Source: Gnetum montanum (Eukaryota; Streptophyta; Gnetopsida; Gnetales; Gnetaceae). Taken from it: a DNA stretch of 64,000 nucleotides. The stretch spans positions 118,949 through 182,948 of the forward strand of contig MNCI01013764.1 in assembly GCA_015680685.1 (NCBI GenBank), read 5' to 3'. The position numbers and the translations under genes were made by a program. The notes beneath the pieces are model-generated. The model searched no databases. It was given only the letters and a program-made list of their open reading frames with translations, and was not told where the DNA came from. The stretch's first letter is position 1. Each line of letters begins with the position of its first letter. Shown here piece by piece: positions 1 to 9,849 of this stretch.

Positions 1-717
1 ATTGTATTTGACCCATGTGTCGAACCGGTTAAACAAAAGGCTTAAAAGATTAAGCTAGAAATCGCACTAGTCGTATGTGATGAGATCACTAAGCTATACC
101 AAGCAGGTTTCATTCGTGCAGTCGATTACTCGGAATGGGTGTCAAACATCGTTGTAGTCTCTAAGAAAACAGGAGGGATACAAATCTATATAGACTTTCG
201 GGATCGGAACAAGGCAATGATTAAAGATGACTTCCCACTACCAAGTATCGACCAACTTCTCGACACTACGGCTGGTCATGCTTTACTATCCTTCATGGAT
301 GGGTTCTCAAGTTACAATCAAATTTACATAAATCTAGAGCATCAGTTGACAACTACATTCACAACCCCTTGGGGTACTTTCTGTTACACGATGATGCCCT
401 TTGGTCTAAAGAACGTCGAAGCAACCTACCAACAAGCCATGACCTACATATTCAGTGACTACCTCCTAGAGAGACTAAACGATTATGTGGATAACATAGT
501 AGTCAAATCTAAGATAACAATTGATCATCCCACTGATCTAGATGTAGTCCTGAAGCGTTGTCACAAGCATGACCTACACCTTAATCCAAAGAAGTGTGTT
601 TTTAACATAAACATCAGGCACATGCTAGGGTTTGTGGTATCAGAGGCTGGGATACGAGTGGACCCTGACAAAGTTAAGGCCATCATTAGCCTAGCACCCC
701 CTACTAACCTTAAATAA
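1..717 (+). pseudogene. Reverse transcriptase domain, Tat-type gypsy
   Basis: This encodes the fingers and palm of an LTR-retrotransposon reverse transcriptase, which would copy element RNA into DNA in cytoplasmic particles. Visible landmarks are the pre-palm motif around AGFIRAV, the RxDFRDRNKA region (usually VDYRDLNKA), DDFPLPSID, the SFMDGFSSYNQI motif with its catalytic Asp, and MPFGLKN. The YxDD box near 488-499 reads YVDN, so the second catalytic Asp is Asn. In-frame stops lie near position 43 and at 715-717. It is an inactive relic in the same frame as the RNase H domains downstream. Confidence 0.85.
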
Positions 718-726
718 TTTTGTGGG

Positions 727-1236
727 TTGCAAGGTGGAATACAATTTATCAGAAGGTTTATAGCAAGGTTGACTGATAAGCTACACCCCATGCAACACTT
801 ACTGAAGAAGGGGATTAACTTCGAATGGATAACACAGTGCCAGCAAGCCTTCGATGACTTGAAGAAAGAGCTTTCAAACCTTCCAACTATTTACCCACCA
901 CAAAGGGATAAGCCTTTCTACATCTACCTTGCCACTTCGGACACATCTATCGTGACATTGTTATGCCAAAAAAGAGAGGACGATTCTGAAACCCTAGTCT
1001 ATTACTTGAGCCATGCATTGATAGCATATGAAGCCAAATTCAACGAAGCGAAAAGGAATTGTCTTGCTTTAGTGTTTGCGCTAAAAAAATGGAGACACTA
1101 CCTGTTCCACAGTCAAGTGAACATCATATGCAAAAGCAACATACTTCAAGCTATCACAAAAAACTTGTATGATAGTAGCAGGATATCCCGATGGAAGGCA
1201 ATAACAGCAGAATTTGACTTACATTATATAGCCTAA
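727..1236 (+). pseudogene. Ty3-type RNase H domain (gRNH)
   Basis: This is the tether and RNase H that normally follow a gypsy RT and degrade RNA in RNA:DNA hybrids. The region starts with the thumb/connection (FEWITQCQQAFDDLK). It continues with the strand that usually carries the first RNase H acid (YLATSDTS), the Ser-His pair of VYYLSHAL, and the EAKFNEAKRNCLALVFALKKWRHYL helix with the catalytic Glu; the CKSN motif replaces the usual TDH/TDN. It lies in the same frame as the RT, separated by one stop codon, and ends at a stop at 1234-1236. Confidence 0.75.
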
Positions 1237-1359
1237 TCGTTAATGAAAGGACAAGCGATAGCTACATAGTTTGCAACGTCACCCATTAATGATCAGGCGA
1301 CCATAGAACCCGAATTCCCTGATGAACACGTTAGCAGTGTCAATTTCGTATCGTCACAT

Positions 1360-1740
1360 TTCGAGGTCACTTTGCACTTCGATGGTGCCTCAACCACGTG
1401 AGGTGGTAGTGTTGTTGCCGTCATCACATTCCCCTCGGGGGACATGCAACCCTTTGCTTACCGCTTCACATTCCTTTATACGAACAATGTAGCTGAGTGC
1501 AAAGGACTCCTCAAAGGCCTCTTAGCAACCCAGCAATTAAAAATTCAACATTTGGCAATTCGAGATGACTCTCAGCTTGTCAATTAAATCACTAAGGTCT
1601 ACGCCTGTAAAGCTTCGCATTTACAGCCTTAATGTGATTTGGCCAAAAACTTGTTGCAGCAGTTCACCACAACAGACATACAGCATGTGCCACGTAATGA
1701 GAACATAGTAGTTGATGCCTTAGCTACGCTAGCATTAAAT
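1360..1740 (+). pseudogene. Second, archaeal-like RNase H domain (aRNH)
   Basis: A second RNase H follows the first in the same frame. Its four acidic positions can be read: FDGA (Asp, gat at 1381-1383), NVAECKGLLKGL (Glu), RDDSQLV (Asp) and NIVVDALATLA (Asp). The spacing and the HVPRNEN...DALA ending match the archaeal/plant-type RNase H that Tat-lineage retrotransposons captured. Stops interrupt it after FDGASTT and after DSQLVN. That all four catalytic acids survive in a pseudogene suggests limited decay since it last moved. Confidence 0.75.
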
Positions 1741-1849
1741 GTTTCGTCACATCTGTTCGCAATGCTACCTGCTTCAATAACAGAGTGTGCGAGCCCTATC
1801 ACCCAAGCAGTACACGTGGTCTTTGTGAGCAATGCCAACACCCAAGAAT

Positions 1850-2030
1850 GATACGCTAACATGAAAGCCTACCTGCAACATGGTGAACCCCCACACGGCT
1901 TGACATCCACCCAAAGGGATGCAATCCGGAAGTGAGCATGGTAGTATGTCCTAGTAGGAGATAATACCTTGTGTAAACGCTCCTTTGATGGAATACTGTT
2001 AACTTGCCTTGGTGGGGAGTTCAACTATTT
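1850..2030 (+). pseudogene. Integrase N-terminal remnant
   Basis: After the second RNase H the same frame continues into a short stretch resembling the region before the integrase zinc finger. It has a YVLVGDNTLCKRSFDGILLTCL-like pattern, where typical elements have a phrase meaning 'the object is in a form loaded on the template'. Stops interrupt it, and similarity disappears near 2030. The zinc finger and catalytic core are missing, so the element was cut here. Confidence 0.55.
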
Positions 2031-2099
2031 TTGGATCAAGTGTGTCCTAGTATGTCAGTAGAACTTTTTGGATCGAGTTCAACTATTTTTACTTTTACC

Positions 2100-3085
2100 T
2101 TTTTTTTGTTTTAATATATCCATCTCTAATTGTAAATCTTGTGTTTTTCTCATAGAAACGAATAATTGTTGTTTAACTCCAAAAGGCTTTATTTAAGATT
2201 GTCTATCTCTAATTTTGGAAAACTTGTTTAAGGTTGGACATTTTTCTGTGATTCTTTTTTATCTTGTTCTTTAATAACTAAAGGTTTTTCTTCTCTAAAT
2301 ATTTTAGGTTTTTGTTTTTTGTGTAAGTGGTCTAAAGAATCTATGTCGATGAACTTAGGTGGTAGAAGATTTACTTTGTATCTATGTTTTGGCGTAGAAT
2401 ACCAATGTGATCTTTCGGTCTTGTAATATTTATCTAGGGGATTCGAAACATCTGGATACTATGTGTGGATAGGCAAATCTTTAATATCTATTTCTACCCC
2501 GTATTTTATGTTGTTTGATCCTGCGTTTTTTGTTTATTAAACAGATACAAAGTCTTAATAGAAGTACTACTAAACAATTTAAAAATTAAGCTAGTAGATA
2601 TAGTGGTATATATGGATTGAGGGATCATGTTTACCGGAAAATAAATAATGATCATAAGCGATTTGTATAAGTGCAGGTCATGTAGAGATAAAGTAAAGTT
2701 TGGAATCGTAACGATGACCGCATTGTTGCTAATGTTCCTTTAGCCTATGTGATTATTGCATCTTCAAAGGTTTTAAATCTACGATCCAATGTGGAGCACT
2801 TAATCTATAATTAAAGTGTTGGTGAATGTGGATGGCAAGTTCAGCTAAATGGATGTAATTAAAACCTCTTTCTTTCCAGGTTTTCACTTCAAACACATTG
2901 AAAAATGAAAGAGCTACTAGATGTAGACCTGTACCAGAGATTTCTGAATCACATTCTGAGATATACATTTTTTTCCAAGTTTCTAAAACCTTAAGACTAG
3001 AAGGAGCATAAATCTCATAACGCTTTGGTATTGGTAATGGACTAGAGCCATTGGAAGTAGAACAAAATTCAGAAATTCTTGAGAA
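2100..3085 (-). pseudogene. Decayed coding fragment, possibly endogenous caulimovirid (movement-protein-like)
   Basis: On the minus strand, coding-like sequence runs from about 3085 down to about 2100. It includes a 71-codon open stretch (2753-2968) and continues past stops and frame changes. Short readable phrases include KRYEIYAPSS, SEISGTGLHLVAL, VKTWKERGFNYIHL, and further down TERSHWYSTP and PPKFIDIDSLDHLHKK. The order and style recall the cell-to-cell movement-protein region of plant pararetroviruses integrated in host genomes. This is inference by eye; another retroelement ORF is possible. The sequence is full of stops and is described only as a relic. Confidence 0.4.
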
Positions 3086-3235
3086 TAATTGTTACCTATC
3101 ATTTGTGTGGGATCCGCCGTTCGTGACTATTTGTGCTGCTTACAATTGCTGACTATGTGCTTATTACTACCTCACTGCACGACTTACAAACAACGCCTCA
3201 CCAATGCCTTCTACTGTGCGACGTACTTTCGACCA

Positions 3236-3422
3236 TCTGTATCAGCACACCTTGCTCCCGTGTCAAAAATATTACTCTAATAATTAAAGCAATTATTATT
3301 GGAGTGATTACTCTAATTATTAAGCAGTTACCCTAATAATTATAGTGGTTATTATTGAAGCATTTTTTTTTAATTATTAGTCTGTATCAGCACACCTTGC
3401 TCCCGTGTCAAAAATATCGCTG
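3236..3422. repeat. Direct repeat pair with AT-rich spacer
   Basis: A near-identical segment of about 36 bases, beginning CTGTATCAGCACACCTTGCT, occurs at about 3237 and again at about 3382. The spacer is built of TAATTATT-type units (TCTAATAATTAAAGC, CTAATTATTAAGC, CTAATAATTATAG). No coding potential is seen. This may be the edge of a small non-autonomous element or a locally duplicated segment. Confidence 0.55.
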
Positions 3423-3899
3423 TATTAGCACCGCACGTGACTATATCGCTGCAGAAACTACACAAATTACTGGGGCACTCTCCTTGTCGTAAAAACAAAA
3501 TTGGATGGATCAAGAACCAGAACTAGGCCAAAACGTAACAAAACCAAACATTAGACATTTAGACATTTTATGCTTGTTATGATCTGAATTTGTGTTATGT
3601 TCCAGGATCAGTGTTTTAATTTTTTCTTATGGATCATTGCTTTGCACCATCATTAGGTTATATCGGCTATTAGATGAAAGCTGAACTCATAAATTCTTAT
3701 TTAAGAGTCAAAGGACCGACCAGAGCAAGAATGTGAGATTATGTTTTAACTTGGATGTTCCTAGGGGTAACAGTGCTGTCAACAGTGAGCAATTCTCATC
3801 CTAATATGAAGTTTGTCAAATGTAGTAGCTTCATAAGTCTCCTAAAAATAATGTCAGGGCCTGCAATTGCAGCAGCAGGCTCTCATAGTTCACTTATAC

Positions 3900-4440
3900 G
3901 GGTCTCTCTCTCTTTAATTTTTTATCTTATTTGGTGCATGTTTCTAAAATTTATCAAAACTATAAATAATAAAAAAATGGATCATCACCTGCAAGCTCAA
4001 TTCTCATCCTACCAAGGCAGAGTCCAGGGATAATGAAAGCCTAACATCTTTTTGAGTGGCTACACCTAGGCTTAAACTTATGTCTCTTCTATTTTTTATC
4101 TTTTTTGTTGTATGCTTCTAAAATCTACCAAAGCTACAATTAATAAAAGAAATGCTAAGGTGGAGTCGAGGGAGGGTCAATGGATGAGTGAAAACCGACT
4201 CTTTTTTAGAGTGGCTCCAGCTACTCAAACCCATGTCTCCCTCTCTTCTATTTTTTATCTTTTGGTGTGTGCTTCTGAAATCTACCAAAACTACAGTTAA
4301 TAAAAAAATGGATCATCACTTGGAGGCTCAATGTTTATCCTGCTAAGGTGGAGTTCTAAGAGGGTTAATGGATGAATGAAAGCCTAACCTCTTTTTGAAT
4401 GATTGCACCCAAGCTCAAACCCTTAAAACATCCAAGTTAG
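3900..4440. repeat. Diverged tandem repeat, about three units of 150-180 bp
   Basis: The unit contains GTCTC(TC)n-TATTTTTTATCTT, then TGCTTCTAAAATCTACCAAA, an AATAAAAAAATGGATCATCAC phrase, a CTAAGGTGGAGT phrase, and AATGAAAGCCTAACCTCTTTTT. Units begin near 3901, 4080 and 4232. Internal deletions make them unequal. Open frames over this stretch follow the repeat and are not credible genes. Confidence 0.6.
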
Positions 4441-4449
4441 TAATTCTTT

Positions 4450-7050
4450 CCAATGTTCACACTTTTGTATGCAATAGATTCTCCTCATCTCATCTTTCTT
4501 TCTGTAAGCATTATCTTATATTCCTTTTTTTTTTTTTAAGTTTTGAATTTTGGGAAAATAGCTTGATATTTTATTAGCTTTGGTCAATTTACCAAACAAA
4601 ATTTGCTTCGGCTTATTTTCTAAAAACAAATGTTTTTTATTTTTCTGTGATGAAAAATCTTCAAATAGATAATATTTGAAAGGATGAAAACAAAACTTTT
4701 TTTTTTCCACATAATCTGTATGATTAATGAAAAAATGAATTATGCACAGCAGTGACGATAAAAGGAGGGCTCACACAGACGGGATAAAATTAAACAAGTT
4801 AACCAGATATATCTCAGATTTAGCACACACAAAAACCATGATAAGGATTGTTGAATATCTTACAGTGGACAGTGACTCTGTCACGAAATTTTTTCTCCAA
4901 TTGCTCAGCAGCAAATTTCCAATCCCCTGGACTGCAGTCACACGCAACACATGCACAATTCAGAAAGCCAGCACAAAGAAAACCTGCATCTGATGTGACT
5001 ATATTCCAACTCCACATTCATTTATACATGAAACAGTAAATCACTTCAAACAAATCAATTAATCTGTGAACTAAATCCTGGATTAAAAATACCATTGTAC
5101 AATCAACATAGATAAGCACAACCTGTTATCTTTCTGATAGGCTTCTCCAAACATGTTGCATATTGGACTAGTTGTATACTTCCAGACAGTTATGTTTCTA
5201 CTGTCTAAATAGTTTTATGTTGCCAATAAATAATATTATAATAATAAAGCTTGGGAAGAAGCCAAGGAACAGGTTTGTGCTATCTGCTGTGTGTGGTATG
5301 TGGAAGAAGGCACTTGCTTTTTACAGATTTTGGACAATGAATCTGGTAATTTGGTAATCTTTCTTCTGTTTTACAATGTCTTCGTTTATTTTGTTTTTTG
5401 CATCTCTCTTCCTACACACTATTTCCTTCTACTGTTTGTGTTTTTTTATGCATTCTGCAGCATTATGATTTCTGGTGCATCAATATTCTCCGGTGCCTGA
5501 AAATATGATGCATCAGTGTCTCTCTCTAGTGCATAGAAATATTAGAGGTTTAGCAGAGATGTTAAACTTGATACGTTTTTTGTGAAGATAAACAGGACAA
5601 TAGGGGATTGCAAATGATATAATTTGACTTTGTAATGTCAAGGAGAATCCTGGCGTCGTAGACCAAGTCAAGAATATAACCAGGTTATATTATGATAATA
5701 CCATTACTATGTATGCCCTGAAATTTGATGAACTGTTTACCAAGTGCCTCCACTCTTTCGTAAAATAACAAAAAAATCACCTCTGAAATTATGGTATTGA
5801 CCAGCGATGGTTTCAGGACCACCAAACATTATGATGGCAAATCAATGGTATGGTAACAGACATTGAAATACCAATATTAGTCATTACATGCTTTACTTCC
5901 CACGTCTTCAGGGAGCCAAATTAGGTCATGCAAAACGAATTTCACCGTTGTTTCTTGTAGCTTTTAACAAAACTACGAAAGCAGAAATAATCTGTACCAT
6001 TTGAATCTAATAATCGATGCAATTTAGGATTTAGATACCTCAAGGAGATATTGTTAAATTGAATTGCTCATTAAATTCAAATATTCAGGGAAGCCAAATC
6101 AGTTCAAAGGATTGAAGAGGATAAAATTTAAATTTGGATCAACTTTGGTGAAGACATAATACTTTCAAAAACTAGCCTAAAGTTCATGCCATAAACAACC
6201 AAACCAAAAAGAAAAAACAGTAGACACGCAATATATTGAGCTTAAGCCACCAATCCAGAACGAACCTCCCTCCTATGCCGTCGACCACGGTGATTATAAG
6301 ATGATTGCGGGATGAAAATATTTGAGATCCTTTCCTAAAATCATCATCGCTTTCAATTTTCGGAGTAGAGTTTATATAAGCCAGAAAACATATTATCAGC
6401 GACAACAGAAGAGAATGCCCCAAGCAACCAAAGATAGACAGCAAACGAAAAAACTTGTTATCCGAATCTCCAATGATACGGATCGCGCTGTCTTATATGT
6501 GGATTCCGTCTGGTTCTGCGTCGTCATTTGTGCGCAAATAAAACATTTCATGCATTTGGGATCTTAACTTTCGTTTGGAATTCTACAGAAGGATTTCAAT
6601 CTTCTGAGCTTTAAAAAGAGGTTAAAAAAAAAAACATTTAAGCAACTTTTGACAGCGTCCAATATTTCACAGGTGGATTCTAAATTCTTTGCTCATATGC
6701 GTTCTCTTATTGCTAATTTCATTTATGCCCTATTAACAAACCAATTAATTTGCAAGTTGTAACGTATAGCAAAACCTCATTTTTCTTTGTGATAGCTCAA
6801 CAGCCACACCAGACACACAGCTTTATACTGGCACTTTAACTTAGGCCATACAACGTGTATGGCCGATAATTATTTACTTCCCAACACAATGTCTAGCCAT
6901 TTGCTTTTTGGCAAATTGAGGTAAATGAAAGCTGATTGAATCAGAAATACATACAGAGAACCAGATGAAACAGCCATGGTCATCATTCAAACTCGATAGA
7001 TAATAGATCATGTGTGTTGCAATTTGGAGGAGTTAAGCATATCTCATTAC
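4450..7050. other. Unassigned AT-rich intergenic DNA
   Basis: No protein family, RNA gene or element terminus could be recognised here. An 86-codon minus-strand open frame (6184-6444) begins with a hydrophobic stretch resembling a signal anchor and ends in another hydrophobic stretch, but it has no recognised motif. The other open frames are short, low-complexity and overlap one another on both strands. Confidence 0.4.
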
Positions 7051-7059
7051 AACAAGATA

Positions 7060-7118
7060 ATAGATATCGCGTCCCATCAATATGGTTGGGTGTAGGGGAT
7101 ACCCGCTACTCATCACTA
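7060..7118 (+). mobile_element. LTR terminus fragment (same family as 28127-28918)
   Basis: The sequence has a GATATCGCG box (7073) followed closely by ATATGGTTGGGTGTAGGGG and CTACTCATCA. This matches the last 40 bases of the LTR that ends at 28918 and of the solo LTR that ends at 59903. The promoter box and the LTR end are normally about 800 bases apart, so most of the LTR has been deleted internally. Confidence 0.55.
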
Positions 7119-7119
7119 A

Positions 7120-7700
7120 TGTTTAAGAATCCTTGTAAGAGAGTTACATAATAATGTTAATAGTTATATAATTATGTTAATTAACAAAAAGATTAATCTA
7201 TTTCTTTGATAAACAATAATGCTTTAGTTATGTTTGTTTTCTACATACAAGTACAAAAGCCAAGGAGATGAAGAAAGCTAAAAGAGATTAAGATATCAAC
7301 TTGGAGAAGTCTAACTGGAAGAGGTAGAAAAAAATAATAGTTAAAAAAGAGATAATCAGGAGGATCATCTATTAATGATTATTTGAAGGAACAATTGGGG
7401 TGGGGGGATGATCAAAAGGATCATCGGTTAGAAGATCATGAGAAGCATGATCAAGAGGAGGATCAAAATCGAGAGAGCTCTAAAACTTTAAAGCTAGCTA
7501 AATTTGTAGATTCTATTTTTAGTCATTCTTTCTTCTCCTTTTCTTTACCAAAACTTGATGATGTATACAATCTAGAATTATCATCTAAATCAGATTCACT
7601 TCATAATTAATTCACCTTCCAAACACTAAATCCAACTATTATGAAAAGATAACAATATGCTAGGAAATAATAAAACTAGTTATATTTAATTATTACAAGA
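7120..7700. other. Unassigned sequence with a small open frame
   Basis: A 75-codon plus-strand frame (7383-7610) is rich in Asp, Glu, His and Lys, with repeated GATCAT/GATCAA DNA units behind the acidic and His residues. It ends in a Ser/Leu-rich segment. No family is recognised. The repeat-driven composition makes a real protein doubtful, though upstream sequence is purine-rich and could be decayed coding DNA. Confidence 0.25.
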
Positions 7701-8637
7701 AGAGATTGCAATATGATTATTGTAGAGCATGAGGCTCTACAACAACACAATGGTTGTTCTCAATGTAAGACATAATCAAGAGAAAATAGTTTTCTTAACT
7801 TAAGACTAAGATCTCAACACACAAGCAAGATTAAGAACACATAGACCAATACACCACATAATTGATCTTAGAGCTATAACCACACATATGTACTTACTCA
7901 ATGTGCACTATCAACTTCTCCCAATGGTACAAGCATGAAACATAATCCATACTTATTAACTAAGTAAGAAAAAAACCCTAAGAAATCATCCTTAAGATTA
8001 ACTTAAAGATCCTCCATTATTTTCATCTTTTTCACCCATATTTTGACAATTTTAGAACTTGAAATAGACACTTCAAAAGTTTTTCTACCTATTTGGTTAA
8101 TCTTTGGCCTTTCTAGGATGGCTTACTGCCAAACTAGAAATTTTGATGAGATGTCTCATTCTTAGCTAAGACGTCTTAGCTCCACATAAGACATCTTAGC
8201 TGAGATGTCTCCAAGATGTCTTACGTGTCTTATGCACTTCTAAGATGTCTTGTCTGAGAATTCTACAACTTGTCCAAGATGTATCTCTTAAGAGTTCAAA
8301 TCTTAGGAAAGATGACTCTATGGCCTTCAAGATATATGCAAAAAGCTCAAAAATTACAATAACACATATGTAGGGAAGAGAACAAGGAAATCAAATGAGA
8401 CATCCCTACACTAGCTCTTCCATCCTTCAAACAGTAAACTCATGTGAACAAGGGAGTAGGTGTTGAAGTGGTCCCACACTCATGAATTTTGGTCTCATGG
8501 ACTCATTCAAAATCACTCACAAATTGATCCTCCCAAGGGATCAAGTAATCATGTCTCTTCACTTCCTAAGTACTTGAAGCTTTCCTCCACTTGAATATGA
8601 TGGTTTCCTATTTATTGAGAACTTGGACTAATTAACA
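7700..8637 (-). mobile_element. Probable 3' LTR of the 8638-12900 gypsy element
   Basis: Read on the minus strand, a polypurine tract (AAAGGGGGGC, ending at 8638) is followed at once by TGTTAATTAG, a typical LTR start with TG. The sequence then runs non-coding to the left and contains a dense cluster of palindromes (8148-8251). The LTR's far end is not clear; I place it near 7700 by the change in character, so that boundary is approximate. Confidence 0.5.
8148..8251. promoter_or_regulatory. Cluster of TAAGAYGTCTTA / GAGATGTCTC palindromes
   Basis: Six related palindromic or near-palindromic 10-12-mers occur in about 100 bases: GAGATGTCTC at 8148 and 8202, TAAGACGTCTTA at 8167, TAAGACATCTTA at 8187, AAGATGTCTTA at 8213 and TAAGATGTCTT at 8241. 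They lie inside the probable LTR. Such clusters in LTRs often act as enhancer or silencing-protein sites; here the role is inferred. Confidence 0.55.
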
Positions 8638-8874
8638 GCCCCCCTTTAACTCATTGATGCTTCCTTGTATGATCTCCTCATTAATTGATCCATGAAAGTG
8701 CACAAGATCTGAAACATTAAACAAAAAATACCTACCAACATTAATTGGCAAGTCAATTTTAAAAGTATTGTTATTAATCTTAATCTTAATTTCAAAAGGC
8801 CATATCTTCTTGATTTTCAACTTGGAGAAGTTAACACCTCTCAACAACTTTTTCTTCAAGTGCACCCAAAACAA
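8632..8874 (-). pseudogene. Integrase C-terminal domain
   Basis: An 80-codon open stretch reads VHLKKKLLRGVNFSKLKIKK, then PFEIKIKINNNTFKIDLP and YFLFNVSDLVHFHG. This is the conserved C-terminal integrase segment (GPFKI..KINxNAYKIDLP..FNVSDL type) of plant chromovirus integrases, which helps bind element DNA. It ends 6 bases into the polypurine/LTR junction, so a chromodomain is absent or lost. Confidence 0.65.
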
Positions 8875-9359
8875 GTCACCAACAGCAAAATTTGGCTTTT
8901 GTATACTCTCATTTCTTTTGAGGACTTTCTCTGCAACCTTCTTCTCAAGATTTTATTTTTCTTGTGCATGGAGATCCCTCATCTCTTGTATAAAATTTAC
9001 ACTCAATTGAGCTTCATTATTAAATCTCTTCATAATGTCCATCATCTTCAGTCAAAAACCATAGTTCACCTCAAATGAGATTTTACTAATAGTAATATAA
9101 AAATCATCATTGTACAAAAACTTAGCATAACATAATAATTTTTTCCACCTATTTGGTTGTCAATCACACAAACATATCAATATGTTTAACAAATATTTAT
9201 TTACCACTTGTGTTTGACCATTAGATTTTGTATGATATAAACTAGAAAAGTTCAACTTTACTCCTAAAATTTTTTTAAAGGCACTTTCAAAACTAACTAG
9301 TGAAGTTGGAGTCTCTATCACTAACAATATTCAAAGGAATTTCATGCAAATTCACAATA

Positions 9360-9812
9360 TTAATTTGCAACATGAGAAATAACACTTATCTTTTCACATG
9401 GAATGAAATGTGTCATCTTGAAGAACCTATCTATAACAAAAAAAATTACATGATTCTCACTTTTGGTTTTTAGAATACCACTCATAAAATCCATGGACAC
9501 ACTTTCCCATGGACCTTTGGAAATTGGTAAAGAGATATCATGTCCATCCACTCCTTTACCTTCTTTGAACTTATGACAAGTCAAACACTCCTTTAAAAAT
9601 TTTAAAACTTTAATTATCATACTAGACCAAAAATAGTGCCAACCCAAAAGTTCTAATGTTTTATCCCTACCCATGTAAACTTCCATGTCACTACAATTCT
9701 TTTCAAACAAAATCTTCTTCCTAAAATTAGAATTAGAAACACATACCTTCCCATTCTTATATAATAGTTCATCTTGAATATGATAGTCCCTCCATTGGTC
9801 TATCCTACTCAA
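9360..9812 (-). pseudogene. Integrase zinc finger and core start
   Basis: A 150-codon open stretch carries the integrase zinc-binding region (HYFWSSMIIKVLKF...CLTCHKFK; the first His pair is partly altered to GRDKTLELLGWHYFW). It continues into the core (PWESVSMDFMSGI with the first catalytic Asp, then VIFFVIDRFFKMTHFIP). The remaining catalytic core residues lie in frames broken downstream. It is part of the minus-strand chromovirus-like element. Confidence 0.75.
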
Positions 9813-9849
9813 GAATGGCTCTATGAGGCTCCTTTAAACCTATCCAAAA

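Larger units (their letters stand above)
1..2030 (+). mobile_element. Ty3/gypsy (Tat-type) pol fragment, degenerate
   Basis: A single plus-strand frame (frame 1) runs from the window edge to about 2030. It is broken by roughly eight in-frame stops but shows no frameshift. Domain order is reverse transcriptase, Ty3-type RNase H, a second archaeal-like RNase H, then the start of integrase. A second RNase H between RNase H and integrase is the hallmark of the plant Tat/Ogre lineage. The left side is cut by the window edge. On the right, integrase homology stops near 2030, where sequence of another origin begins, so the element is truncated at least on the right. Confidence 0.85.

Noticed and set aside
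6184-6444. Secreted or membrane protein exon on the minus strand
   Set aside because: Hydrophobic ends are suggestive, but there is no family match, partner exon or promoter; not strong enough to call.
8148-8251. CRISPR array
   Set aside because: Units are short palindromes with irregular spacers in a plant LTR; no array structure.
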